DNA from: Asterias amurensis
Lineage: Eukaryota; Echinodermata; Asteroidea; Forcipulatida; Asteriidae
DNA length: 64,000 nucleotides
Reading direction: 5' to 3'
NCBI RefSeq assembly: GCF_032118995.1
Contig: NC_092651.1
Location: 15,935,349-15,999,348 of the forward strand
Shown here piece by piece: positions 9,930-22,139 of this stretch (its first letter is position 1; each line of letters begins with the position of its first letter). The notes below the pieces were generated by a model, which made no database searches, was not told the DNA's origin, and was given only the letters and a program-made list of their open reading frames with translations. The position numbers and the translations under genes are program-made.

Positions 9930-11500
9930 TCTCTAAACAATGCGTCTTATTATGTATTGGTCTTTGGACCTATGTACTCCTTAAAATATTCTTTATTATC
10001 AAGTACATAATTATGAGGATATTCTGTAGATATTTTAACAAGACCATTTACCATTTACTTTCAAACTCTTAAAAGCAAAGTATACCTTTGATTTTAACTC
10101 TTTTGTCATAATCATATGTTTTAATCATTATGTAGATATACATAATTAGCTAACATCTGAAAAATTTATAATTTAATAATTAAATAATTTAATATATTGG
10201 AGCGAATATATCCACGCAGATTCAATTTTGGGACAAAAAAAAATATTTTTAAAAAGCATTGCTTCCAATAAAATGTTTCTCAAAATGCTTTACATTGTCA
10301 AATTGTCAAATGCTTCCTTAAAGGGGAAGTGGAGTTGTTCGTTTTGAATTTTGACAGATTGTCTTCATCCAGTAGATACTATAATCGTACTCAGTGAAAA
10401 CATTTGTTTGTATTACTTGGCTCAAAATGGCTTATTTGTACATTGAGTTGGCCTATACTTTCCCTTTAATTTGATATGTACACATTTTAGGTATACATGT
10501 TGCACTGTAAGGCAAAATTAGAATGTACACAAGGCTACATGTTGTATAGTGGGGCTACATTTTGCATTTGAGGGCAACATTTGATGGGTCAGAAGTTTAT
10601 AGCCTTGTTGCATTTAAAGGTGGCATTGGATTAAAGCTATTGGGCCTACATGTTGCAATTGAGGACAAAATTGGATATATACACAAGTTTTTAGCCTTTG
10701 TCAGTTTAAAGAAAATTGTGTAGCATCTAAAGGCAAAATTGTATAAGTCCTTGTTACAGTTTAAGGTAACATTTTATAAGTGAACATATTAAATGCTGTT
10801 CTAAAATGCAATATAGCCTTGTTTTACATATCAATTAGCCTTAAATGTATACAATGCTGTATCGAGTGTGCGTTTTTTTAGCCAAAACTATGTACACTAA
10901 TTGTCATATATTATATTTACCAAGACATTTATTACACATTCTAGTGAAACATTTGTATTTTGCCATTTTCAACATTTTTGATAATATCAGCTCTCAAAGT
11001 ACTCAAAAACTTAGTGGAATGTTTTTAAAATCGTCAATAAACAAAGAGAACTTTAAATGCTTAAAAAAAAAGGTGTTTCTCCTCGATTTGTTTAAAATAA
11101 GGTTTTGGAGTTTAGTTACACAGGTAACTAAGATACTCAAAGATAGTCATTTTTAAATTAACTTTTCCATTCATAGGGCCCTACAATAAGAATGAAATTG
11201 ATCAAAATACTGAGATGGCCTTTATTTTTTAGTTATCAAGGGATTACAACTTTTACCTTTTGAAATTCGTTTCAAGATTCCTTCTTTTTATTTATTAGCA
11301 GGTTAGCGTTTATTAGCAGATAAGTGTCTGGGGGTGTAAATGATTGAACGTTCTCGCTTCTACCACTGTACCATGCGTATACAGTCCCGCTTAAAACTTG
11401 CGCCACCCCCGAATAACAAGTGGTGTGTGCCGACCGTGGTGCCGACTTAACTTGGAGAGGGTTTGGATATCACTCCGCCGTACTAGAACTCGATAAAAAG
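9930..11500. other. AT-rich intergenic stretch with degenerate GCAAAATT-type repeats
   Basis: No gene is supported. Between about 10490 and 10820 there are loosely repeated phrases (GGCAAAATTAG, ACACAAGGCTACATGTTG, AGCCTTGTTGCATTTAAAGG) related to the large array at 28.5-30.9 kb. The rest is AT-rich without recognisable features. Confidence 0.5.
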
Positions 11501-11565
11501 GGCGCTCTTTGTCTTAAAAATTAAGTTATCAAACACTCTAAGTTAATTAATTCGAGTGAACTATT

Positions 11566-11841
11566 ATGTTTGCCAAGAAAAAAAAAATTCACGTTTTTGT
11601 TTACAATGTTACATCTAAAAAAAATTGGAACTATGATTTGGGGTGGATGTATGTGTGTAAGCAAAGCACACGCGCACAAGGTGAAATGTGGTCCTTTCCA
11701 AAATGGCGATTTGCGTGCAGCACATGTGTAATCGTTTTTAAACCTGTCAGACGACGGAATTGTCCCGAAATGACATGTTTTTTCAAGCACTTGGAGAAGT
11801 TGGCAAATTCCACAAGAATTGAAAAACAGTGTGGTAAGTAA
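11566..11841 (+). other. Unassigned open frame ending at a splice-donor-like site
   Basis: A 91-residue open frame rich in Cys, Lys and Trp ends beside TGTGGTAAGTAA, which matches a splice donor. I do not recognise the protein and see no downstream exon in phase. It could be a 5' exon of an unannotated gene or chance. An overlapping frame on the other strand is equally open, which lowers confidence. Confidence 0.15.
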
Positions 11842-12621
11842 CTTTTGCAATATAAACATGTAAATGCAAACAAATATTGTGTTTTTGTCGAACTTGCCAG
11901 GTTACAATTTGTCCGAATGTATTCCAATTTCAATCAACAATGCGGCCCCGGGTGATTGGTGCAAGGAGGCCGGTCATCCAGTGGCATGGGAGGGGCCAAC
12001 ATGACGAGAGGCGCGGGTGCATCAAGTGTTGGTTTTTACACTTGCTACATTTTCGGTTAATAGTTTATTATACAACATTGGGAAGTTTCCGCTCGCGCCA
12101 CCTCTTTTTCATTCGATATTTAATAATCGTAGGTTGTCCTGTTTTCAATTGTTCAAGGTGTCTCTAAAATCGAGGCAACCCGTCTACCTCTCTCGACTCA
12201 AGTGCGCGATGTACACAGTCCCAATAATAGATAAAATACTTGTGGTTTGACTTGCCAAGCAAGTCTCCTCTCCCTTGACCAAAACTTGGAAACACTTAAG
12301 GCTCCACTGGTTTAGTTGCACTTGTAAATGCCCCCCCCCCCAATAAAAAAAAAAAAAAAAAGAAAATCTGCACACTCCACCTCTTTTTCATTCAATATGA
12401 GTTAATATAGTACTTACTCAATGTCCATTGAGACAGGCCGAGGCCTATCCCTTTTTGTAAAAATGAGTGAAAAAGTGGTGGCGCTATACGGAAAGTTAGT
12501 CGTATTTTTAGGCATTTCTACAAGTACACAAATATGTCATAATGTTGGACCCATATATAACAAAAACTATTTCATGTCACAATTCTTGATGATCAACCCA
12601 TGTGACTGAACATTCCGAGGC

Positions 12622-12992
12622 TTAAAGCCATTGGATCCTTTCGGTAAACAGTGTTTTCCAAGGCCCACACTTTGTGTACCACAACTTCTATATCAAATAA
12701 CAAACCTGTGAAAATTTAAGCTCAATCGGTCATCGGAATCGGGAGAAAACAACGGAAAACCCCACCCTTGTTTCCGCGCGTTTAGCCATGTCATGACATG
12801 TGCTAAAAATAAATCCATAATTCTCGTTAATGAGAATTTATATTGTTTTGCTGTTTTGTCTAAAAGTAAAGCATTTCATGGACTAATATTTCAAGAGAAG
12901 TCTTTCACCATTGCCTTCTGTAAACCCTGTAAGTAATTTGTAAATCTGTGAACTTTTTTTTTTTCTGAACTGAAAGGGTCCAATGGCTTTAA
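12622..12992. mobile_element. TTAA-flanked element, family A subfamily
   Basis: The ends TTAAAGCCATTGGATCCTTT and AAAGGGTCCAATGGCTTTAA are inverted copies with TTAA at both edges. The interior shares AACAAACCTGTGAAAATTTAAGC with family A but the termini differ, so this is a diverged subfamily. Confidence 0.75.
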
Positions 12993-13557
12993 AGAAGCCA
13001 TGTGCCTTTTATATCATTTTCTAATAAAAAAATTGAGAATTTCTTTGTTAACATTATCAATATTCTTAACATTAAAATTTAAACATCGGCTTGGTACACA
13101 AAGTCTCACAGTAGTCACTGCAGATGTTTCTTCCACGCATGGCTTCATTGGGAGACCATACTTTCTCATTTGCCTTGAAAAGAGGATAAACTCAAAACAT
13201 GGGACCAGTTGAAGTCATCAAAACATATGGCACCAGTTGAAGTTATCGAAGATCAATCAGTGTATGGTGTTAAAATTGCAATGTCCATCAATATTTTGTT
13301 TTCCTATTCAAAGAAAAAGCCATTAAACCTTGAAAACAGGACAGTGGAGGATATCATCTAATTTACCTCATTGAGATAGGCCTATTCCTTTCTGTAAAAA
13401 TGAGTGAAAAAGTGGTGGCGCCATGCCATTCCGATTTAAACCGGAATTCTGTTTTTTTGTTCCATGTGAATTTGAAATAAAAATCAGGGGGGGGGGAAGG
13501 TTTTTGGGGGGTATCCCTCTTTTCGGATCAGACATTGTAAGTTTCCCTTTGTATTCA

Positions 13558-14054
13558 TTAGGCCTGGGCGAATTATTCGAATATCCGGTTAATGGCGAAT
13601 AGGTTTTCCTATCCGTAACCGCGAATGCTGTTTTTTTCTTAACCGGATATCCGCATAGGGCGCGAATACCTATTTACAAACCGGATAATTCTGTAATTAC
13701 AACCGAGTAACCGGATATTCTTTAATATCCGAATATCCGCGGAAGTCGACGACAACTGATATGAATGTTTTGTCTGAATCCTTATGAAACTTCTATTAAG
13801 ACAGCATAAAACAGCATAAATCAAGTATTTAACTATGCTCACCTCTGTGAAGAGTTAAAACAATGACATTTCTGACGTAATTTGGTCAAAGTTACTAAAG
13901 TTTTCCTTCACGTAGAGTCAATCACGATCAAAAGAAAAAGCATCTTTAAATTAGATCCGGTCATTTTTATGAATGAACCGAGTGACACTGTCTAAAACTA
14001 ATATCAATCCGCCCATAAGATCTCATTCACAAATGAACAGCGCCCTCTAGCGGC

Positions 14055-14111
<57 letters not shown>

Positions 14112-14216
14112 TTTAATAGCGCCCTCTAGCGGCGAAAAAACTATTCGAATATCCAGTAATTTCGGATAGTTGGCCAGCCGTATCCGAATAACAAAATTTC
14201 ACTATTGGCCCAGCAC
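13558..14216. mobile_element. Inverted-repeat element, family C (CTGGGCGAATATTCG ends)
   Basis: The left end is CCTGGGCGAATTATTCGAATA, the right end CACTATTGGCCCAGCACTA. The interior is rich in ATATCCGGTTA/TAACCGGATAT inverted motifs. A (TA)n tract of about 50 bp (14056-14106) is flanked on both sides by GCGCCCTCTAGCGGC. The 3' half recurs at 20055-20308. CTGGGCGA termini are reminiscent of hAT elements; that assignment is tentative. Confidence 0.7.
14056..14107. repeat. (TA)n microsatellite
   Basis: About 25 uninterrupted TA units, inside the family C element and bracketed by duplicated GCGCCCTCTAGCGGC. Confidence 0.95.
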
Positions 14217-14639
14217 TAGTATTCATATATTATGTTGGATCTGCACAGCGTTCATGAAAAAACGGCACCTAAACAATTAATTGTCGCCCAGCAGCTGGCC
14301 CAATATACGGCTTGTGGTCTTCCTGGCATCGTGCATGCATGCAGCAGCGTCAGACGTACATGTAAACTTGTCTCATTTCTCGTTTCGTTTAATAGCGGTA
14401 TGGTTCAATGCTGCAGAAAAGGTAACGTGTGGAGACTTTCAAAAGTCTACTGATAAAACAGTATGCATGTGTTTTGCACTCGCGCAGGTTTGTACACGAA
14501 CCAATGAGTGGCGCGGCACAAGTTGGAGATCATGGCAGGCCATGGGAAACTGGTACCTGTTATTGCCTCACAACCAGCGAAAAATATATTGGGGACCAGC
14601 GAACACATTGTACGTCCAGCTGTCCTTATTTCATGTAGG

Positions 14640-15840
14640 AGCGAGTGGGGAAACATTTAATTGCAAAATAATTTTTTATACAACCGAACTTCAAATCAAG
14701 AACCTATAAAAACAGTGGATGTTGTTGGAAAAAAAGCATTTTCAAGGGCAGAAATAAAGGATTAGATCATCAACTTTTTTTTTTTTTCTGTTCCTGGAAT
14801 TGTAACAAAATCGCAGGCGACCCCAAAAATGTTTGAATTGTTTGAGCTTTACATTCCGTGTTTTCCAGTAAACCTGATATTTTTCGTCAAAAATAGGAAA
14901 AATCGTCCAAAAGTAGCTCACTAATAGGAAAAATAGGTGTCATAAATGCATCAGAGATTACCGCAGAGCTTCTAAAATACCCAGAGCGTCCCGTAAGGGA
15001 CGAGCAGGGCGCTTGTGTTGTGTGCGAAGCACACATTGCAATAAACTGAATTTTTTCCTGTTTATTTATTATCACCCGTTCTCATGCCTGAAATTATCCA
15101 AACATTAAATTGCAGCCTTATTTGCTACTGACCTAAAATAAATTTCATTTGTTCGAAATTGTAGTGTACGTCTTAAAATATCAAAAATAAAAGTTTCCGT
15201 ATGGCGCCACCATTTTTTCATTCGATACGAAAAAATGTGGTATCTAATTTACCTCAATGAGATATATAACAACCTCTTTTTCAAAAACACGTCGCTCTCG
15301 CTAAAAATTAATGTGCGTCGCTGAAGGATCGTTAAAATTAGAACATTTAATTGAAAAAAAATTCTTCTATACAACCGAATCTCAAATCAAGAACCTATAA
15401 AAATGGCTGTTGGTAAGACAAAAAGCATTTTCAAGGGTCAAAAAAGTAAAAATATTATTGTTATTGTTATTTTTTTTTTCCCCTTCTTTTTCTGGAACTG
15501 TAACATAATCGCAGGCGAACCCAAAATTGTTTGAATTTTTTTAGCTTTACATTCCTTATTTTCCCTTAAACCTTTTATTTTTGTTTAAAAAAAGGAAAAA
15601 TCATACAAAAGTAACTCACTTCTACCTGGAAATATAGGTATCAGAAATGCATCAGAGACCACCACAGAGCTTCTAAAATACCCATAGCTCCCAGCGCCCT
15701 TAAGCGGGCCCTGGACCCCGGGCGTAAGGGACTTCGGGCTGCGCGCTCGTGTTGCTTCGTACACAAAAATGATGGAATAATGACATTTCCAATCAATTGA
15801 ATTTTTTCCTGTTTTTTTTTATCCTCACCCATTTTTATGC
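14640..15840. repeat. Direct duplication, two ~450-bp copies about 690 bp apart
   Basis: Copy 1 (about 14650-15075) and copy 2 (about 15340-15845) share, in order: ACAACCGAA, CAAATCAAGAACCTATAAAA, AAAAAGCATTTTCAAGG, AATGCATCAGAGA, AGCTTCTAAAATACCCA and TGAATTTTTTCCTGTTT. Both have diverged open frames on the minus strand with no recognised domain. This is probably an old repeat fragment duplicated in tandem. Confidence 0.7.
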
Positions 15841-15847
15841 CTGCCTG

Positions 15848-16096
15848 TCACACCATGGTCACGCGAAGTTGTGTGCTTTTAGATGCTTGATTTTGAGACC
15901 ACAAATTCTAAATCTGAGGTCTCGAAATCAAATTGGTGGAAAATTACCTCTTTCTCAAAAACTATGTTACTTCAGAGGGAACCGTTTCTCACAATGTTTT
16001 ATACTATCAACAGCTCCCCATTACTCGTTACCTAGTAAGGTTTTATGATAATAATTTGTTTGAGTAAATTACCAACAGTGTCAGTTGCCTTTAACA
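15848..16096. mobile_element. Truncated family A element
   Basis: It matches the right two-thirds of family A (GAGACCACAAATTCTAAATCTGAGGTCTC, then AACAGCTCCCCATTACTCG, ending ACCAACAGTGTCAGTTGCCTTT) but lacks the left terminus. It abuts copy 2 of the preceding direct repeat. Confidence 0.7.
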
Positions 16097-16099
16097 TTA

Positions 16100-17000
16100 A
16101 CCTTGTCAAAACCAAACGAGAAAAAAATGCACTAAAATTGGGAATAATTAAGTTACTTGTTCGTTTTTGGGACCAGATATTGACGCATCTTATTTTCCTA
16201 ACACCCATGTCGGCAACTGTCACAAGAAGTATATTCTAAAGAATACTAGACGGTTCTCTTTCTTTTGAGATAATGCGAGAAAACCAAAGTACTTGGTGTA
16301 GAATTTTGTCAGCTTTCCAATAGTACCAGTTTGAAATAATTCGCGTGAATAAAAATGTAATTTTTGCTCAATTTTTCGAACACATAAAATATGGACATAT
16401 TATGTAGATTTTTTTCCTGAAAATGCTTCCTATAACATATGTATAGGTCATTACAGTTCTTGAACAGAAAGTTATCATACAGTTTAGACTCTGGAATGGC
16501 TTTCTATGTACTTTTTTTTCACTGGTTCCAGTTGAATGAGGTACATCCTAAATGGCCATAACTCCGTTTGCAATTAGTCATTGGTCTTCTAACTGGCCAC
16601 TGGAAGCTTGCCATGGCAGCTTCGTTGAATATTCTAGTTTTTACAGTCATGTTTTGTTTGTTTTAAATTCTCATATCCTTCCTGCATCATTTTATAGAGC
16701 CATGAATCAAATTCTATAGAGTACTTTCAATTTTCATTTTTTATTATTATGATAAATCGTAATACTCACCGGAGGATAAAGCGCCACTCAAAATTATTGT
16801 AATCATCCAGGATTAATTGTGAAGGGTTCAGTGTACAAAAAGTTAGGATACATTGGATGAACAGAGTATTCAAGTGTGTAATGTTAGATTGTTTCTTCTT
16901 GACTTGTTTTGCTTTGCTTTGCCCAAAGTAAAAATGCTGTGATGAAGAAGCAATGTTTTTTATCTCCTGCCCAGTTGTGTTAACTATTTTTCTAGCTCAC
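16100..17000. other. Intergenic, nothing recognised
   Basis: AT-rich sequence without a supported gene, repeat or RNA. Confidence 0.4.
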
Positions 17001-17719
17001 ATTTTTGTGTGCACCCAACAAACTATTAATTTGTTTTCTAATTCCCTATTTTTGTCTACAGACGAACTAATAAAGACAGAGATGTCTGGTCTTCAGTCAG
17101 TGTTGCTTTCCATCCAACTGAGCAGAGATGTCTCAATCTATCCATGTTGAAGCCTGGATGAGTCGCCAGTAGTCTGCTTTCTCTATTCAATCAACCTCCT
17201 GATTTACAGGTACGAATCAAATTCATTTTCCTTTGTTGAACTAGCTGGTATTGGACCATTCTGCATGACTCAATGAATAGTCTACTCACTAAGTATTTAA
17301 ATTTTATGCATTTCTTAATGTGTTTTGTCAACTTGTACAGGTGAACTGATGAAGAATGCAGAAATGTCTGATCTTCATTGATGGATGGCTGTCAATCACA
17401 CTGAGCAGACGAGTCTCAATTTATCAATGATGAAGTCTTAGAGAATCTCCAGCAGTCTGCTTTGACAACTCAATCAACTTCACATTTAAAGGTGCGAAAC
17501 AAAAGTTGATAGAAACAAACAAAAATCTTTATGAATGAAACAAGTGGCAATAAAACTACCCCTCATGTGATGGAAATTGGTCAGGTTGGTTGCAGGGTGT
17601 GACCATTGAAAAGTAGATGTTTCATTGGCATCAGAGATAAAGAGTATTATTCTCTGATGTGTTAGCACTGTATACTTGGTACTTTCCCCCAAATTATGTA
17701 GACAAAATAAAAGGCATAT

Positions 17720-17800
17720 TACTCAAATGGGATTCGAACTCACAACCTTTGCAAATCTGGAGTAGTACTATCCAGCGCACTGTTGGTAGACCTATGTTAA
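17720..17800 (-). mobile_element. tRNA-like SINE fragment (reverse)
   Basis: On the minus strand it carries a B box (GAGTTCGAATCCCA) downstream of a degenerate A box. It lies inside a candidate intron. It is too degenerate to be a tRNA gene. Confidence 0.45.
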
Positions 17801-18454
17801 CATTGGATAGTAGATCATGATAACTCAGCCAATAACCCCCATGAGACCATGGAGTGTGGTGGGGAAGAGGGAAATAACATGCCAGAGAATTATTATTATT
17901 ATTATTGTGTTTTTTTTATTATGGGATTTTTGTTTTATGCCAGAGAATTATTGACCAATTCTAGAAGTCTGAGCTTGTATGTAGAGCATTCCCTGAAACG
18001 CGGACATTTTTGGAGAGCAGTAACTGGTTTTGAGACTCCTTTTCTCAAGTTGGTTTAGGGAGTTGCAACTCGCTTAAAGCATAAGGGAAAAGAAAAATAG
18101 TTCCTTGAATTTTAGCCAAATCCTTTTTTCATTGAGTTTTCACAGTAGTTTCACTACTGAGATTTTCAGAGTATCAAAGGCAAACACATTTGATTCCCCC
18201 CCCCTAAAAAAAAGAAGAAATTTGTGTTTAACTTCATACGCATTTGGCCTCCATGGTTCACTCATAGATGTGGAAATTTGTTAAAATTCTCTGTCTAATG
18301 GATCCCACAGCAGTGTCACTTTAAATCAAGTTTTCGAAGTAGGCCCTTTTTGAGTGATAATGTCTTTTTTTTCATTGAATACAGTGGGAAAATAAATGAA
18401 CCTTGAATCTCATTCTCTTTTTTCATCTACAGATCAAGTGATCCAAACTGCGGT

Positions 18455-18575
18455 TGTCAGATCATCAGTCATAGTGCCGTCCAGATTGTCAGATCATAAG
18501 TCATAGTGCCGTCCAGATTGTCAAATCATCAGTCATAGTGCCGTCCAGATCGTCAGATCATCAGTCATAGTGGCA
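18455..18575 (+). repeat. 32-bp tandem repeat within exon block 3
   Basis: Four copies of GTCAGATCATCAGTCATAGT followed by GCCGTCCAGATT. Block 4 (19336-19501) has two copies, so the exons differ mainly by repeat number. Confidence 0.85.
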
Positions 18576-20054
18576 GTCTCGTGTCACACAGAGCAGAAGT
18601 GATGCTGAAGCCTAGTGTCCAGCATACTGCAATGTGACAACTCATTCAACTTCCTGTCTACAGGTACGATTCAAGGTTGATTTTGATAAAGCGAAATTGG
18701 TGGTTGAATTGGCATAGTGTATCTTTCTTACATCACCTCCATCTCTAGGACCTCCTGTTCGAATTTTAATGGGGGCACTTCATGGATTGGGTTCAGTGGG
18801 TTTTCACTTGAAACATTTTTAAGTCTGGGCTTGGATGTTGAGCAGTCCCTGAAATCAGGGTGACATTTTTGGAGGCCAGTAAATGGTTCGAGACTCCTCT
18901 TCCCACTGAAAGCATTGGTGAAAGAGAAATAGTGAAAGAGAAATAATTCCTTGAACTTTAGCCAAATCCTCCAGTGGTTTCACTGTGGAGGTTTTCAGAA
19001 TGTCAAAGGCAAAAACATTTGATTCCCCCAACCCCCCCCCCAAAAAAAAAAAAGGAAGAGGAAAATTGTGTTAAGTTTCATTCGCATTGGACCCCCCATG
19101 GTTCACTCTTAGAGGCAGACATTTGTTAAAATTCTCTGTCTCAAATGCATGCCATTTAGGGACCATTGCTGGCAAGCTCTGCTTCTAATGGATCCCTCAG
19201 CAGTGTCACATTTCATCTAGTTTTAGAAGTACTGTTAGGCCTACTGATCCTTTTTGAGTGATTATGTCTTTTTTCTTTGGATACTGTGGGAAAATATATA
19301 TGAGCCTTGAATTTCATTTTCTTTTTCATCTACAGATCAAGTGATCCAAACTGCGGTTGTCGGATCATCAGTCATAGTGCTGTCCAGATTGTCAGATCAT
19401 CAGTCATAGTGGCAGTCCTTGTCGCACAGAGCAGAAGTGATGCTGAAGCCTAGTGTCCAGCAATCTGCGGTATGACAACTCATTCAACTTCCTGTCTACA
19501 GGTACGATACAAAATTTATATTAATAATACAAAATTGGTGGTTGAATGGGTGTAGTGTATCTTTCCTAATTGGCCTCCACCTCTAGGACCTCGTGTTCGA
19601 ATAACACTGGGGGGCACTACATGGTTTGGGTTATCAATTCCTACCTGTGACTACATAAGTTTTCCCTTAAATAATTTTTGGGGGTGTTCCTCCCACATCT
19701 AAAACTGAAAATTCATGGGCTCTTGGCTTGTCTTAAACTATTTTGAAACTAGCAGGTTCGTGGCATTGAGAGAAGCCCCTTGCCCTTGGCTCGGGCCTTC
19801 TCGCATGACCACGACCCTGCCTATTTTAAACAGCAGTTTAAGAACGAGTCGCTACCCATCTATTCACTTATTCAAATACAAGAGAATATGACTGGTTTAC
19901 TCGATATCCCTGGCTGATCCCTTGCAATAAGATAGTTCAAGGTTGAATGGCTTCTTTCTTGCACTATGAAAAAATATGGTTGACAAAACTGCCAATACCT
20001 GGACGCCTCAGTTAGAACCCCTTGCCCTCGGCTCGGGCCTTCTCTTTGTTCAAA

Positions 20055-20308
20055 ATTACGAAAGTTACATAGAGTCAATCACGATAAAAGAAAAAGCAAA
20101 TCGCCATCTTTAAATTAGATCCGATTATTTTTATGAATGAACCGAGTGGCACTGTCTAAAACTAATATCAATCCGTCCGTAAGATCTCATTCACAAACAA
20201 ACAGCGCCCTCTAGCGGCAGGAAAAAACTATTCAAATATCCGGTGAATTTTGGATAGTTGGCCAGCGGTAACGAATACCAAAATTTCACTATTCGCCCAG
20301 CACTACCG
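20055..20308. mobile_element. Family C element, 3' half
   Basis: It matches 13905-14216: TAGAGTCAATCACGAT, ATGAATGAACCGAGTG, ACAGCGCCCTCTAGCGGC, ending TTTCACTATTCGCCCAGCAC. It lacks the (TA)n insertion, so that tract was gained in the other copy. Confidence 0.75.
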
Positions 20309-21245
20309 GTCACATGGAAAATTTGACATTGTGTGTATGCTGCCACAAAGCTTCAAGATTTATAAAAGAGGAGCAAACTAAATATGATTTTAGAGATATG
20401 CTCCTTTCATCAAACCAAAGGTTGATACAAAACCAGACATTGCAATTATCAATCAACATTATCTTGCATGTACCAACCACGCCTGCAGGAAGTCCAGCCT
20501 CAGTGATGAATCTTCTTGAAACATGTGTGATGCCACAGGTTTACATGGTCTATAGATTGAAATTATATTGTCTTTCAATAGCTGTCTAGGCTTTATTGTT
20601 ATGTTAAATTGGTTTTCTAACCTTGTTTCATTTACTCAGATCAACTAATCCAGACAGTTGAGAGTGTCAGGTCTTCAGAGTGGGAGTACCTCTGCCATAA
20701 ACACACCAATCAACTTTACAGGTATGTAAACATTATTGGTTGGAGACATAACAAGCTTAATATTTGTTAGGAATAACCCAAGTAGTTTGGGTTAATACCC
20801 TGGTACTCCTCGGTTACTAGTGTAAAAACTCTTTTCCATCAAATTCACTTATCTATCGTTCTTCCATCCAGTACATCTATCCAGTAGAGTTTAATGAATG
20901 TACAGAAATGAAAACCTTTGCCTTTTTATCATGGTTTGTAGTAAAGAAACATAATGTGAGGCGATATTTACTAACAACAAAGAGTACTTGTGCAACTAAG
21001 TGACTTGATCATTGAGAAGCATAGAAATCCCCTACAATCTTGACTTCAAGAGTAGTGGCCCTGGCTACAAATTGTTTTCCCTACTGCTACATGCAAAATA
21101 ATACTGTTCACAAACTTGATTTTGGCAAAAATTGCACCAAGTTGTGCAACATCCATGCACAAGTTCAGATAAAGTGGGTACATTTTGGACAACCTGCATG
21201 CATGAAACCTAGCGGTTGGCAAGTGTCTGTTACAGACAACATGAC

Positions 21246-21494
21246 CAGGGGCCAATTTCATAGAGCTGCTTAAGCAAAAATTGTGCTTAAGCACGAAAAC
21301 AGCTCGCTTATTTTACGGATGTTACTGGCCAAAATGTTTATGCCATATACATTGATTGTGACTGGTAATTAGCTGTTGTTCACTTAGCATAACAATTGAG
21401 TGGAGTCTTGGCCGGTAATCTGATCTTACTAAGCAAGGATTTTTTTGCTTAAGCAAAATTTTGTGCTTAAGCAGCTCTATGAAATTGGGCCCTG
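21246..21494. mobile_element. Inverted-repeat element, family B (full-length)
   Basis: CAGGGGCCAATTTCATAGAG at the left and CTCTATGAAATTGGGCCCTG at the right are near-perfect inverted ends. Inner TTAAGCA/TGCTTAA pairs extend the hairpin. Length about 249 bp, non-coding. Confidence 0.8.
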
Positions 21495-21779
21495 CCAAGT
21501 ACAGTGCCTTTAATCAATTTTAGAGGATTAGAGGGAAATGCTTTTATGAAATCATTGCCTTATCAAATGGTGATTGCTATACCAATGAAGGTGCTAAATC
21601 TTGTTTTTGTTCCCTTTTTCCATCTTTTGCAGATCAACTAAATCCAGATGGAGAGTTTCGGATATTCACAAGGAGTTTGCCAACCATCATACAACCATCA
21701 TCGATGCCTCAACCTTTTTGTATAGTTTGTAATTAGTTGTAGATTACAGGTATAGATTTTAGGTTGATAATTGTGTGTT

Positions 21780-21950
21780 GAGTTGTTCACACTTTTCCTT
21801 GTGTGTAGTATTGATCACACTTTCCCCTGTGAAATTCTGCACTTCCCCTGTGTTGTGAATTTCTTGCACATCCAACTTGTCATGTGAGTTTCTCCCACTT
21901 CCACTGTGGCGAGTTGCTCATACTTTCACCTTGTGTCGTGAATTATCAAG
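21780..21950 (+). repeat. Degenerate copies of the 57-bp satellite unit
   Basis: Degenerate phrases such as GAGTTGTTCACACTTTTCC and GTGTTGTGAATTTC foreshadow the regular array at 22590. Confidence 0.5.
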
Positions 21951-22139
21951 TTTATAAACTGAAACGTTGTCTAGGGCTGAGTTGGAAGAATGTTTCGCTA
22001 TCTATTCTAGCACATTCATTTCGCTCATTTAATTTAGATGTATGCTGATGTATGGAGTTGACAAACTTGGTTGCCATATAGTGGAGCCGGTATGGGAATT
22101 TTTCCCCACAGGGGTTTTTGCCCATCTCATATATCGGCA

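Larger units (their letters stand above)
17062..21749 (+). ncRNA. Multi-exon transcript candidate built from six related exon-like blocks
   Basis: Six blocks share sequence and splice-site context: 17062-17209, 17341-17491, 18433-18663, 19336-19501, 20640-20721 and 21633-21749. Each follows an acceptor (for example TTTCATCTACAG) and ends at AG followed by GTACGA, GTGCG or GTATG. Shared phrases are GATCAAnTnATCCA near the start and CAACTCATTCAACTTCCTG near the end. All three forward frames of blocks 3 and 4 contain stops, so a protein-coding role is unlikely. Blocks 3-4 with flanking introns form a tandem duplication of roughly 850 bp. The likely identity is a spliced lncRNA or small-RNA host gene with duplicated exons. 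Transcription and strand are inferred from splice signals only. Confidence 0.5.

Noticed and set aside
14281-14709. 142-residue open frame on the plus strand
   Set aside because: No recognisable domain, several overlapping frames of similar length on both strands, and it runs into a duplicated repeat.
15641-15832. Lys- and Arg-rich minus-strand frame as a gene
   Set aside because: It lies within a duplicated repeat whose sister copy has a shifted, dissimilar frame; no conservation of protein.
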